45,069 bases of DNA, from assembly GCA_947476475.1 (NCBI GenBank), contig CANJQT010000018.1:1-45069 (forward strand), in the 5' to 3' direction. Source of the DNA: Paracoccaceae bacterium. Lineage in GTDB: Bacteria > Pseudomonadota > Alphaproteobacteria > Rhodobacterales > Rhodobacteraceae. This document shows positions 7,737 through 18,236 of the stretch, piece after piece. The position numbers were made by a program, and so were the translations under genes. The notes under the pieces were generated by a model that was not told where the DNA came from, ran no database searches, and saw nothing but the letters and a program-made list of their open reading frames with translations. Each line of letters opens with the position of its first letter. Position 1 is the stretch's first letter.

Positions 7737-10238
7737 ATGATCCGGTTTCCCATGGCAACGCTTTTCCGCTGGCTGCTGCGTCTGGTTGCTTCGGCTTTGG
7801 CCGTGATCATGTTTACGGGCTTTGTCGCCTATTACCTCGCTTCGCGGTCGCTGCCGGATTACAACGATCAGCGGCAGATTGCCGGGATCAGCGCGCCGGT
7901 GCAGATCGTTCGCGATACCGCCGATGTGCCGCACATTTCGGGGCAGACGGATGGGGATGTGTTCTTTGGCTTGGGCTACGCCCATGCGCAGGACCGGCTG
8001 TGGCAGATGGTGGTTGCGCGGCGCACCGTTCAGGGGCGTTTGTCCGAGATTTTCGGGCCAAGGACCGTCAAAAGCGACGAGTTGATGCGGCGGCTTGACC
8101 TTTATGGCGCGGCGGCCAAGTCGGTGGCCGATCAGGATTTGCAGACGCGCAAGGCGCTGGATGCTTATGCGCGCGGGGTGAATGCCTGGATTGGTGTGGT
8201 CAACGCCGAAGCCAAGGGGCGCGGCGGGCCGGAGTTCTTCCTTTACCCCGGCGAGATCGCGGTCTGGCAGCCTGCCGATTCCATTGCGCTATTGAAGCTT
8301 CTGGCCTTTCAGGAAACCGGCCAGTTGCAGAACGAGGTGCTGCGCGCGCGTCTTTCGCTGTTGTCGCGCGATTGGCCGCGCGACCTGATGCCGATGGTGC
8401 CAGGGCAGGGCGTTGCCGCCCTGCCGCCCTATGCGGAACTTGCGCCGGGACTGACGGGTGCGCCCTTGCGCAGATACGCGGGCGATGATGCGGCGGGCGA
8501 TCCTTTGTCGGCGGTGAAGGCACATGCCTTTGCCGGTGCATCGAATGTCTGGGCCGCAGCCCCGTCGCGTTCTGCGGCGGGTGGATCGTTGTTGGCCAAT
8601 GATCCGCACATGCCTTTCAGCGCCCCGGCCCCGGTTTATCTGGCAGAGTTGCAGTTGCAGTCGGGCGGTGTCATCGGCATGACCATTCCCGGCATTCCGG
8701 CGGTTCTAGCGGGTCGGAATGTGAATTTCGGCTGGGGCATTGCGGCATCTTACGCCGACGATCAGGATCTGTTTCTGGAAGAACTGGACCCTGCCGACCC
8801 CGAACGCTACCGCGTGCCCGAAGGCTGGGCGGGGTTTCAGACGCGCAGGTCGATCATCGAGGTCAAGGGCGAGCCGCCCCTGAGCGTGACCCTGCGCTGG
8901 AGCGATAATGGCCCGGTGCTGCCTGGCGGGCATTATGACCTGCAGTCGGTCACGCCCGAAGGTCATGTGATGGCGCTGGCCTGGCCCGGCTTCGACGAGG
9001 CCGACACAAGCATGACGGCCGCTGTCAATCTGATGCAGGCGCAAAGCATCGGGCAGGCGATGGAGGCCGGGGCCAAGCAGATTGCACCGGCGCTGACGGT
9101 GACAATGGCAGAAAAATCCCGCGTCGGCATGGCGTTGTTAGGGGCGTTGCCGGATCGGGACGCGCGGCATCAGTCGCAGGGGCGACTACCTTCGCCGGGC
9201 TGGATGGTGGAGAATCGCTGGCAGGGGCGACAGCCATTCGTGCAGAACCCGCGCTTTCTGGACCCGGCGGGCGGGATAGTCGGGGCCACCAACAACAAGA
9301 TACTGGATGCACCCTTTCCCGCACATGTCAGCTTCGACTGGGGCGACAGCCAGCGGGTGCAGCGCTGGTCACGCCTGATGCAGGAGCGCGAGGTTCACAC
9401 GCGCGAAAGCTTCATCGCGGCACAGCTGGATACGAACGCCACCGATGCCCGCACGATCCTGCCCCTGATTGGTAAGGATCTGTGGTTCACCGGCGAGGCG
9501 GCCCCGCTTGGCACGCCGGAAAGGCTGCGCCAGCATGCGTTGGAACTGCTTGCCGCCTGGGACGGAGACATGAACGAACATCTGCCCGAACCGCTGATCT
9601 ATGCGGCTTGGGCGCGGGCGCTGCAAGCGCGGCTTGTCAGGGACGAACTGGGCCCGCTGGCAGAGGCTTTCACGCGGGTGGAGCCGTTGTTCATCGAACG
9701 TATCTACCGCGACATAGATGGCGCGGCCCATTGGTGTGACATCATGCAGTCGGCCCCGGTCGAAAGCTGTGCCGACATTGCGCGAATGGCGCTGGACGAC
9801 GCGCTTTTGGATCTGACCACACGTTATGGCCCGAAGATCGACAGCTGGCGCTGGGGCGATGCCCATGAAGCGCGGCAAGATCATGCGGCACTTGGCAACG
9901 CGCCCTTTCTCAAGTGGGTGATGAACATCCGTCAGTCGACCAGTGGCGGGGACCAAACGCTGATGCGCGGATTGACCGGAGGCGACCCGACCGATCCCTG
10001 GCTAAATGTGGACGGGCCGGTCTACCGTGGCGTTTACGATTTTGCCGATCCGGACAGCTCGGTTTTTGTAATTTCGACTGGCCAGTCCGGCCACCCGCTC
10101 AGTCGTCATTACGACGATCTGAGCGAGCTTTGGCGGCGGGGCGACTATATCCCCATGTCGCTGGACCCCGCGCTCGCGCAGGCTGCCGCGACGGGGACCA
10201 CCATTCTTGAGCCACTGCCCGAGGGTTCAGCGCCCTAA
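7737..10238 (+). CDS. Penicillin acylase family hydrolase, membrane-anchored
   Basis: An 833-residue N-terminal-nucleophile hydrolase. Residues about 9-34 form one hydrophobic segment, either a signal peptide or membrane anchor, placing the enzyme in the periplasm. The conserved start of the alpha subunit is seen in PHISGQTDGDVFFGLGYAHAQDRLWQM (64-90, with the HAQDRLWQ hallmark). The mature beta subunit would begin at S269 in GASNVW after autocleavage. NPHM-like NDPHM and a late G-rich C-terminal region agree with the family. Natural substrates could be N-acyl-homoserine lactones, other amides or beta-lactams; sequence does not decide. Its last 12 bases overlap the 3' end of hemB on the other strand. 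A second in-frame ATG at 7752 is an alternative start. Confidence 0.88.
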   Translation: MIRFPMATLFRWLLRLVASALAVIMFTGFVAYYLASRSLPDYNDQRQIAGISAPVQIVRDTADVPHISGQTDGDVFFGLGYAHAQDRLWQMVVARRTVQGRLSEIFGPRTVKSDELMRRLDLYGAAAKSVADQDLQTRKALDAYARGVNAWIGVVNAEAKGRGGPEFFLYPGEIAVWQPADSIALLKLLAFQETGQLQNEVLRARLSLLSRDWPRDLMPMVPGQGVAALPPYAELAPGLTGAPLRRYAGDDAAGDPLSAVKAHAFAGASNVWAAAPSRSAAGGSLLANDPHMPFSAPAPVYLAELQLQSGGVIGMTIPGIPAVLAGRNVNFGWGIAASYADDQDLFLEELDPADPERYRVPEGWAGFQTRRSIIEVKGEPPLSVTLRWSDNGPVLPGGHYDLQSVTPEGHVMALAWPGFDEADTSMTAAVNLMQAQSIGQAMEAGAKQIAPALTVTMAEKSRVGMALLGALPDRDARHQSQGRLPSPGWMVENRWQGRQPFVQNPRFLDPAGGIVGATNNKILDAPFPAHVSFDWGDSQRVQRWSRLMQEREVHTRESFIAAQLDTNATDARTILPLIGKDLWFTGEAAPLGTPERLRQHALELLAAWDGDMNEHLPEPLIYAAWARALQARLVRDELGPLAEAFTRVEPLFIERIYRDIDGAAHWCDIMQSAPVESCADIARMALDDALLDLTTRYGPKIDSWRWGDAHEARQDHAALGNAPFLKWVMNIRQSTSGGDQTLMRGLTGGDPTDPWLNVDGPVYRGVYDFADPDSSVFVISTGQSGHPLSRHYDDLSELWRRGDYIPMSLDPALAQAAATGTTILEPLPEGSAP

Positions 10239-11222
10239 ACGCCGGGCGGCTTCGGGGGCGAAATAGGTCAGGATACCGTCGCAGCCAGCGCGCTTGAACG
10301 CCAGAAGGCTTTCCAGAACCACATCGTCCTTGACCCAGCCATTCAGGATGGCGCCCTTCAGCATCGCATATTCGCCGCTGACCTGATAGGCGAAGGTCGG
10401 CACGTTGAAGGCATCCTTCACCTCGCGGCAGATGTCGAGATAGGGCATGCCCGGCTTGACCATCACCATGTCGGCGCCCTCGTCCAGATCGCGCGCGACC
10501 AGCCGCAGCGCTTCGGCGCGGTTGGCGGGGTTCATCTGATAGGTCTTCTTGTCACCTTTGAGCGCACCCGAGGCGCCCACCGCATCGCGGAACGGCCCGT
10601 AGAAGGCCGAGGCATACTTGGCCGCATAGGACAGTATCGCCACATCCTTGTGGCCCGCCCGTTCCAGCGCGTCGCGCATGGCGCCGATCCGGCCATCCAT
10701 CATGTCCGATGGGCCAAGAATATCTGCACCGCAATCGGCCTGCACCAGCGCCATGCGCACCAAGGCTTCGACGGTTTCATCGTTCAGGATCACACCGTCG
10801 CGCACCAGCCCGTCATGGCCGTTGGAATTATATGGATCCAACGCCACATCGGTCATGACCGCCACTTCCGGCACGGCGGCCTTGATCGCGCGGATCGCGC
10901 GGTTGGTCAGGTTGTCGGGGTTCCAGGCTTCGGCGCAGGCAGGGGTCTTCAGCGCGGGATCGGTGTAGGGAAACAGGCAGACCGCGGGGATATTCAGCCG
11001 GGCAGCTTCTTCGGCGGCGCGCACGGCCCCTTCAACGGTCCGTCGGCTGACGCCGGGCATGGAGGAGATTTCGACATCAGCCCCCGCCACATCGGTGACG
11101 AAAAGCGGCCAGATGAAATCGGCAGCACTCAGCCGCGTTTCAGTAACCAGCTCTCGCAGGGCCGGGGTGCGACGCAGGCGGCGAAATCGCTGGGCGATGA
11201 AAAGGTTCGGGCTTTGCGCCAT
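10227..11222 (-). CDS. hemB: Porphobilinogen synthase (delta-aminolevulinic acid dehydratase)
   Basis: HemB joins two 5-aminolevulinate molecules to porphobilinogen, the first common step of tetrapyrrole synthesis. The 331-residue product carries both Schiff-base lysines: K202 in SYAAKYASAFYGPF and K256 in MVKPGMPYLD. The metal-site segment reads DVALDPYNSNGHDG (residues about 125-138), with aspartates where zinc-dependent enzymes have cysteines. This is the zinc-free type, as I recall for Rhodobacter PBGS. GAAAGGAT lies upstream of the ATG. It converges on and overlaps the acylase gene by 12 bases. In a haem-rich or phototrophic organism this gene supplies both haem and any bacteriochlorophyll. 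Confidence 0.96.
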   Translation of the reverse strand: MAQSPNLFIAQRFRRLRRTPALRELVTETRLSAADFIWPLFVTDVAGADVEISSMPGVSRRTVEGAVRAAEEAARLNIPAVCLFPYTDPALKTPACAEAWNPDNLTNRAIRAIKAAVPEVAVMTDVALDPYNSNGHDGLVRDGVILNDETVEALVRMALVQADCGADILGPSDMMDGRIGAMRDALERAGHKDVAILSYAAKYASAFYGPFRDAVGASGALKGDKKTYQMNPANRAEALRLVARDLDEGADMVMVKPGMPYLDICREVKDAFNVPTFAYQVSGEYAMLKGAILNGWVKDDVVLESLLAFKRAGCDGILTYFAPEAARRLGR

Positions 11223-11361
11223 GTCCGGTATCCTTTCGCGGGTAATTTTGCGTCATTTGCACCGCTGCCACGCTTTTGCACACATCTCAAGGGTGGAAAC
11301 CGTCGCAGGGGCCAGATAGCATTGGTGTAAAGCCCCCCGGCGTCAGGGGAGCAGGACGGAG

Positions 11362-11892
11362 TTGACCTTGAATCTGACCCGCCTTTTGTTTGACCTGATC
11401 GATTTTCATTCCTTTTCGAACCTTTGGTACTGGATTGCGCTGGCCGTCACCTGGTCGAGTGCGTCGCACTGGGTGCTGGGTGTGCCGTTCGACATGGTGC
11501 TGCGTGCGCGCCGCGGCGGCGAGGCTGCGATGCAGGATCTGGAGGACATCACCCGCGTCAACATCAACCGACTGTTGCTGATCGAGTCGGATGCTGGGAT
11601 GATTCTGGTGGCGCTTGGCTGCTGCGTGCTGACCATGCTGGGCAGTCTTGGGTTCTGGTATGGTGTGGAGTTCTGTCAGGCGACTTTCCTGATCCTGTTG
11701 CCGATGTCGCTGGTTGCCCTGTTGACCCTGCGAATGGCAAAGAAAATCCGCTTTGCCGAGGCCGCCGGGGAAGATCTGTGCCGGTTGCTGAACCGCCACC
11801 GGATAGCGATTCAGGGCATCGGTGTGTTGTCGATCACCTGCACGGCCATGTGGGGGACGCTGCAGAATTTCAACCTGTCGCCGTTCCATTGA
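11362..11892 (+). CDS. Uncharacterised small membrane protein
   Basis: A 176-residue protein with about four hydrophobic segments: roughly residues 20-38 (LWYWIALAVTW), 76-95 (MILVALGCCVLTMLG), 103-122 (ATFLILLPMSLVALL) and 148-166. A charged cytoplasmic-looking loop with RARRGGEAAMQDLEDITRVNINRLL separates the first two. I do not recognise a characterised family. The start is taken as TTG with AGGACGGAG just upstream; no nearer ATG fits. The mfd gene begins 44 bases after the stop, so the two may share a transcript, though no functional link is evident. Confidence 0.75.
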   Translation: MTLNLTRLLFDLIDFHSFSNLWYWIALAVTWSSASHWVLGVPFDMVLRARRGGEAAMQDLEDITRVNINRLLLIESDAGMILVALGCCVLTMLGSLGFWYGVEFCQATFLILLPMSLVALLTLRMAKKIRFAEAAGEDLCRLLNRHRIAIQGIGVLSITCTAMWGTLQNFNLSPFH

Positions 11893-11935
11893 ATGGCCGC
11901 TTGACAGGCGCGCGGATGCGTTTAGGTCGGGGCAA

Positions 11936-14900
11936 ATGACGCTGCAATCCCATATCACCCTGTCCGGTGCACCCGAAGGTTTCGATGCTAAGGCGCTTGC
12001 CCGCGAACTGACAAGGGGCAAGCCGGTCATGCACATCGCACGTGACGACAAGCGGCTTGAGGCGATGCGGGCCGCTTTGGCCTTTTTTGCGCCCGACGCG
12101 GTGGTGCTGACCTTTCCGGCATGGGACTGCCTGCCCTATGATCGGGTGTCGCCCAACGCCGACATTTCGGCGGTGCGCATGGCCACGCTGGCCATTCTGG
12201 CGCGGGGCTTGCCGGGGCCTTTCGTCCTTTTGACCACGCTGAACGCCGCGACCCAGCGTCTGCCGGCGCGCGATGTGGTCGCCGGTGCGGCCTTTACCGC
12301 AAAGGTGGGCGCGCGCGTCAACGAAGCGGCCCTGCGCGCCTATCTGGTGCGGATGGGCTTTTCGCAGACATCTACGGTGTCGGAACCGGGCGACTATTCG
12401 GTGCGTGGCGGGATCATCGACATTTTTCCACCCGGGCAGGGCGGGCCGGTTCGGCTTGACCTGTTTGGCGATGTGCTGGACGGGGCGCGGCGGTTCGATG
12501 CGGCAAGCCAGCGGACGGTGGAAAAACTGTCGGCGATCGAACTGGCCCCGGTGTCGGAGGTCATTCTTGACGAGGCGGCAATCACCCGTTTCCGGCAAAA
12601 TTACCGGATCGAATTTGGCGCTGCGGGTACCGACGACCCCTTGTATGAGGCGGTCAGTGCCGGGCGCAAACATTCGGGTATGGAACATTGGCTGCCCTAT
12701 TTCCATGACCGGCTGGAAACGCTTTTCGACTATCTGCCCGATGCGTCGGTGATGCTGGACGATCAGATTACACCCGTGCGCCTGTCGCACTGGGAAGGGA
12801 TCGAGGATCAGTACGACACCCGCGCCGAGGCGCTGAAGCGCAAGGACCGGCTGGATTCGGTCTATAAGCCCTGTGCGCCGGGGCTGCTTTATCTTGACGA
12901 TTCCGGCTGGGCGCAGGCGGTTGCAGGCCACCGGGTCGTGCAGTTGGTGGCGCTGCCGCAGCCCACTGGCCCCGGCGCGCTGGATGCGGGCGCGCGGATC
13001 GGGCGCAATTTCTCGCCCGAGCGGCAACTGGAAAACGTCAGCCTGTTCGGGGCGTTGGCGGATCATCTGAAGGTAAAGCTCAAAGAGGGGCAGGTTGTCA
13101 TCGCCTCTTACTCTGAAGGTGCGCGCGAGCGGCTGAAGGGGCTTTTGGAGGATGAAGGCGTCAAGGGCGTTCACCTCATCCGTGACATGCGCGAGGTGCC
13201 TGAGGGCAAGGGTACCTTGCACCTTGCGGTCTGGGCGCTGGAGCATGGGTTTGAATGCCCGGGCCTGACAGTGATTTCAGAACAGGATGTGCTGGGCGAC
13301 CGGCTGATCCGGGGGGCCAGAAAGCGCAGGCGCGCAGACAACTTCCTGACCGAGGCGCAATCCTTGTCGCCCGGTGATCTGGTCGTGCATGTCGAACATG
13401 GGGTTGGCCGCTACAAGGGGCTGGAGACGATAACGGCGCTGGGCGCACCGCATGAATGCGTGCATCTGGAGTATGCCGAAGGCGCGCGGCTTTATCTTCC
13501 GGTCGAGAATATCGAACTTCTTAGCCGTTATGGCCATGAAGAGGGGCTTCTCGACAAGCTGGGCGGCGGCGCCTGGCAGGCCAAGAAGGCCAAGCTGAAG
13601 GAGCGGATCCGCCAAATTGCCGAACGGTTGATGCGGGTGGCGGCCGAACGGGCGCTGCGCCATGCGCCGATCCTCGAGGCAACGCACCACGACTGGGACG
13701 CGTTTGCAGCCCGTTTCCCCTATCAGGAAACCGACGATCAGCTTTCCGCCATTGCCGACGTGATCGCCGATCTGGAGGCCGGATCGCCGATGGACCGTCT
13801 GGTGGTGGGGGACGTGGGCTTTGGCAAGACCGAAGTGGCGATGCGCGCCGCCTTTGTCGCCGCCATGTCTGGGGTTCAGGTGGCGGTCATCGCGCCAACG
13901 ACGCTGCTGGCGCGGCAGCATTTCAAGACTTTCGCCGAACGGTTCCGTGGCACCGCCATCACCGTACGCCCCTTGTCGCGCTTCGTTTCCGCCAAGGACG
14001 CGGCCCTGACCCGCGAGGGCCTCAGGGATGGCACGGTTGACATCGTCATCGGCACCCATGCGGTGCTGGCCAAGGGGGTCGGTTTTCGCAACCTGGGCCT
14101 GCTGGTCATCGACGAGGAACAGCATTTCGGAGTTCAGCATAAAGAACGGCTAAAGGAAATGAGGTCGGAAATCCACGTTCTGACCCTGACTGCCACGCCG
14201 ATTCCGCGCACGCTGCAATTGTCGCTGACCGGGGTGCGCGATCTGTCGATCATCGGCACGCCGCCGGTCGACCGGCTGGCGATCCGCACTTATGTCAGCG
14301 AATTCGATACGGTCACGATCCGCGAGGCGCTTTTGCGCGAACGTTATCGCGGTGGGCAGTCCTTTTATGTGGTGCCGCGCATTTCCGATCTGCCGGAGAT
14401 CGAGGCTTTCCTGAAAACCCATGTGCCGGAAGTCAGCTATATCATCGCCCATGGCCAACTAGCGGCGGGTGATCTGGATGAGCGGATGAATGCCTTTTAT
14501 GACGGCAAGTATGACGTGCTGCTGGCCACGACGATTGTGGAAAGCGGCCTTGATATCCCAACCGCCAACACGATGATCGTCCACCGCGCCGACATGTTCG
14601 GCCTGAGCCAACTTTACCAGATACGCGGTCGCGTGGGCCGGTCCAAGGCGCGCGCTTATGCCTATATGACCACCAAGCCGCGCAGTCCGCTGACGCCTGC
14701 GGCGCAAAAGCGCCTCAGGCTTCTTGGGTCGCTTGACAGTCTTGGTGCGGGCTTTTCGCTGGCGGCACAGGATCTTGACCTGCGTGGGGCAGGCAACCTT
14801 CTGGGCGAGGAACAGTCAGGCCATATCCGCGAAGTGGGCTACGAACTATATCAGGCGATGTTGGAAGACACGATTGCCAAGCTGAAGTCGGGCGAATTGC

Positions 14901-15397
14901 AGGGTACAACTGACGATGACGGCCAATGGGCGCCGCAGATCAATCTTGGGGTGCCGGTCCTGATCCCCGAAGACTATGTGCCGGATCTGGATGTGCGGCT
15001 GGGCCTTTATCGGCGCCTGTCACATCTGACCACCAAGGCCGAACTTGAAGGGTTCGCCGCCGAACTGATCGACCGGTTCGGCGCACTTCCGCGCGAAGTG
15101 AACACGCTTCTTTTGGTGATCCGGATCAAGGGCACCTGCAAGCGCGCCGGGATCGCCAAGCTGGATGTCGGACCCAAGGGGATCACCATCCAGTTCCACA
15201 ATGACAAATTCGCCAATCCTGCGGGGCTGGTGGAATTCGTCCATGCCGAAAAGGGTGCGGCCAGGATCAAGGACAACAAGATCATCCTGACCCGTGCTTT
15301 CACAAATGAGGCCGAGCGGATCAAGGGCGCGTTCGCCGTGGCCAAGGACCTTGCCGAAAAGGTTGCAGCAGTGAAGCCCGCCAAGGCGAAGGCCTAG
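11936..15397 (+). CDS. mfd: Transcription-repair coupling factor
   Basis: Mfd is an SF2 DNA translocase that removes RNA polymerase stalled at lesions and recruits UvrA. The product is 1,153 residues, the family length. The N-terminal UvrB-like module includes FPAWDCLPYDRVSP and the GDYSVRGGIIDIFPPG segment. The RNA-polymerase-interacting domain is near 470-540 (GDLVVHVEHGVGRYKGLE). The helicase core has Walker A GDVGFGKTE near 624-632 and Walker B DEEQHFGVQHKERL near 726, then TATPIPRTLQLSL, the VESGLDIPTANT segment and the RGRVGRS motif VI. The C-terminal domain 7 follows. An open frame extends 38 codons upstream, but ATG at 11936 gives the normal N-terminus. Confidence 0.97.
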   Translation: MTLQSHITLSGAPEGFDAKALARELTRGKPVMHIARDDKRLEAMRAALAFFAPDAVVLTFPAWDCLPYDRVSPNADISAVRMATLAILARGLPGPFVLLTTLNAATQRLPARDVVAGAAFTAKVGARVNEAALRAYLVRMGFSQTSTVSEPGDYSVRGGIIDIFPPGQGGPVRLDLFGDVLDGARRFDAASQRTVEKLSAIELAPVSEVILDEAAITRFRQNYRIEFGAAGTDDPLYEAVSAGRKHSGMEHWLPYFHDRLETLFDYLPDASVMLDDQITPVRLSHWEGIEDQYDTRAEALKRKDRLDSVYKPCAPGLLYLDDSGWAQAVAGHRVVQLVALPQPTGPGALDAGARIGRNFSPERQLENVSLFGALADHLKVKLKEGQVVIASYSEGARERLKGLLEDEGVKGVHLIRDMREVPEGKGTLHLAVWALEHGFECPGLTVISEQDVLGDRLIRGARKRRRADNFLTEAQSLSPGDLVVHVEHGVGRYKGLETITALGAPHECVHLEYAEGARLYLPVENIELLSRYGHEEGLLDKLGGGAWQAKKAKLKERIRQIAERLMRVAAERALRHAPILEATHHDWDAFAARFPYQETDDQLSAIADVIADLEAGSPMDRLVVGDVGFGKTEVAMRAAFVAAMSGVQVAVIAPTTLLARQHFKTFAERFRGTAITVRPLSRFVSAKDAALTREGLRDGTVDIVIGTHAVLAKGVGFRNLGLLVIDEEQHFGVQHKERLKEMRSEIHVLTLTATPIPRTLQLSLTGVRDLSIIGTPPVDRLAIRTYVSEFDTVTIREALLRERYRGGQSFYVVPRISDLPEIEAFLKTHVPEVSYIIAHGQLAAGDLDERMNAFYDGKYDVLLATTIVESGLDIPTANTMIVHRADMFGLSQLYQIRGRVGRSKARAYAYMTTKPRSPLTPAAQKRLRLLGSLDSLGAGFSLAAQDLDLRGAGNLLGEEQSGHIREVGYELYQAMLEDTIAKLKSGELQGTTDDDGQWAPQINLGVPVLIPEDYVPDLDVRLGLYRRLSHLTTKAELEGFAAELIDRFGALPREVNTLLLVIRIKGTCKRAGIAKLDVGPKGITIQFHNDKFANPAGLVEFVHAEKGAARIKDNKIILTRAFTNEAERIKGAFAVAKDLAEKVAAVKPAKAKA

Positions 15398-15455
15398 GAA
15401 ACATGGTTGTGCCTGTCTTCAGGCAAAACCGGATTCCAGTTCTTTTGGGTCGACC

Positions 15456-15932
15456 CTAGTCGCGCGTCCGGAGGACTTCGGTCAACGAGTCCAGAAGTGC
15501 CAGCAGGGTGTCGAGTCTGTCTGCACCGAATTCCTCGGTCAGCTGGCGGTAGATCGTGTGGCTTTCCGGGCTGACGCTGGCAATTAGTTCAACCCCGGCC
15601 GGCGCAATTTCAAGTATCACCCGGCGCCCGTCCGTTTCGTCCTTGCTTCGGCGGATCAGGCCGCGTTCTGTCATTGCCTTGATCATTCGGGTGAGAGAGG
15701 GCGCAAGGATATTGGCACGCGCCGCCAGTTCGGCCGCATCTAGCGCACCACCCTCATTCAGCACCCGCAAGACGCGCCACTGCTGTTCGTTGATGCCATG
15801 ATCGGCCAGCATCGGACGAAAACGCGCCATTACCTGTTCGCGGGCGCGCAGCAACGCCATTGGCAGGGCGTGCCTTGTGTCACGCGGTACAGACGCGTCT
15901 GCGGCGACGCTGGAAGGGGCCGGCTGGGTCAT
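15456..15932 (-). CDS. hpaR: MarR-family regulator, HpaR-type
   Basis: A 158-residue winged-helix repressor. The stretch LPMALLRAREQVMARFRPML (about 23-42), then INEQQWRVLRVLNEGG and the wing segment IRRSKDETDGRRVILEI, match homoprotocatechuate-operon regulators (HpaR/HpcR). In enteric bacteria HpaR represses the 4-hydroxyphenylacetate / homoprotocatechuate degradation genes and is released by pathway ligands. Here it is divergent from a CHM isomerase gene, and a perfect 14-bp palindrome lies between them. No other hpa catabolic gene is in the window, so the regulon must be elsewhere or reduced. The symbol rests on family resemblance and this neighbour. Confidence 0.82.
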   Translation of the reverse strand: MTQPAPSSVAADASVPRDTRHALPMALLRAREQVMARFRPMLADHGINEQQWRVLRVLNEGGALDAAELAARANILAPSLTRMIKAMTERGLIRRSKDETDGRRVILEIAPAGVELIASVSPESHTIYRQLTEEFGADRLDTLLALLDSLTEVLRTRD

Positions 15933-16020
15933 TCTGTAGCATTAGATGACATTTCGTTGCCGGAAAAGCCCCGGCCGGGATTGGTTGGTGTATGATTGTT
16001 TTGAGGGATGGCCGGTTGAA

Positions 16021-16034
16021 ATTGACGTGTCAAT
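16021..16034. promoter_or_regulatory. Perfect palindrome, candidate HpaR operator
   Basis: ATTGACGTGTCAAT is two 6-bp inverted arms around GT. It lies 15 bases before the isomerase ATG and about 90 bases from the regulator ATG, in the divergent intergenic region. MarR-family operators are commonly palindromes of this size. Position so close to the start codon would block initiation or early elongation. Confidence 0.5.
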
Positions 16035-16049
16035 AGAATGGAGAAGGCA

Positions 16050-16445
16050 ATGCCGCATCTGACCATAGAATATTCCTCCAATCTTGCGCGGGCCAGTGAC
16101 CTGTCGGCCTTGTGCGAAAGGCTGCGCCGGGCGCTTTTGGAAAGCGGATTGTTCGAACTTGGCGCGGTTCGGGTCCGGGCAGTCAGTGCTGATCACTACG
16201 CGATTGCTGATGGCCTGCCAGACAATGCCTTTGCCGACATGCGACTGCGTATCGGGCAGGGACGCACCGAGATCGAACGAAAGGCACTTGGCGCGCATCT
16301 TATGGAGGTCGCGTCCACCCATTTTGCCGAACAGCTTGCGGCACCGCACTTTGCGCTGTCGCTGGAAATCGCCGAAATCGATTGCGATTTCAGCTGGAGG
16401 GTCAACGGGTTTCACCGGCGCCTGCGCAGGGTAGACAAGAAATGA
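16050..16445 (+). CDS. hpaF: 5-carboxymethyl-2-hydroxymuconate isomerase
   Basis: A 131-residue tautomerase-superfamily enzyme that isomerises 5-carboxymethyl-2-hydroxymuconate in the homoprotocatechuate pathway. The start was chosen because the protein then begins MPHLTIEYSSN, which puts proline next to the removable methionine. That N-terminal proline is the catalytic base of the superfamily. GAGAAGG lies 4 bases upstream of the ATG, whereas the in-frame ATG four codons earlier would bury the proline. The FSWR segment near the C-terminus also fits. It pairs divergently with the HpaR-type regulator; the ring-cleavage and decarboxylase genes of the pathway are absent here. Confidence 0.88.
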   Translation: MPHLTIEYSSNLARASDLSALCERLRRALLESGLFELGAVRVRAVSADHYAIADGLPDNAFADMRLRIGQGRTEIERKALGAHLMEVASTHFAEQLAAPHFALSLEIAEIDCDFSWRVNGFHRRLRRVDKK

Positions 16446-16580
16446 GAATCTGACGGCGCAACCCGACGAAACCATCGTCAAGGCTCAAGCCTATGTGGTG
16501 CGGTTCACGCGGCAGGGGGGCTTGGAACCAGATCGGCGGGCAGGCGGGGGCGGGAGAGATGCGGTGCCTGGGGCGCAGAG

Positions 16581-16643
16581 TTTGCAATTTGCATTTGGGA
16601 TGCTGTCAATACTTTGCAAATTTTCCAGACTCTGCTTTGCTGC
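16581..16643. promoter_or_regulatory. TTTGCAA-type motif cluster upstream of pccB
   Basis: TTTGCAAT (16581) and TTTGCATT (16588) sit head to tail, and a perfect palindrome TTTGCAAA is at 16613-16620; a weaker TTTGCTGC is at 16636. They lie 49-111 bases before the pccB ATG. I recall PccR, the short-chain acyl-CoA regulator of R. sphaeroides, binding paired TTTGCAAA boxes 4 bases apart at this gene. The spacing here differs, so assignment is tentative. Confidence 0.5.
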
Positions 16644-16691
16644 ACTGCCGCACCGCACTATGGTGCCCGGAATTGCGAAGCGGAGGGGCAG

Positions 16692-18224
<1,533 letters not shown>

Positions 18225-18236
18225 TGGAGAGAGACC

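Noticed and set aside
11870-13246. 458-codon open frame antisense to mfd
   Set aside because: Lies opposite conserved mfd domains and has no recognisable domain; typical antisense frame of high-GC coding DNA.
15410-15425. TGCCTG-TCTT-CAGGCA hairpin after mfd as a terminator
   Set aside because: Only 6 bp with no T run on the plus strand; TTTT lies on the wrong side for the minus strand. Not strong enough to list.
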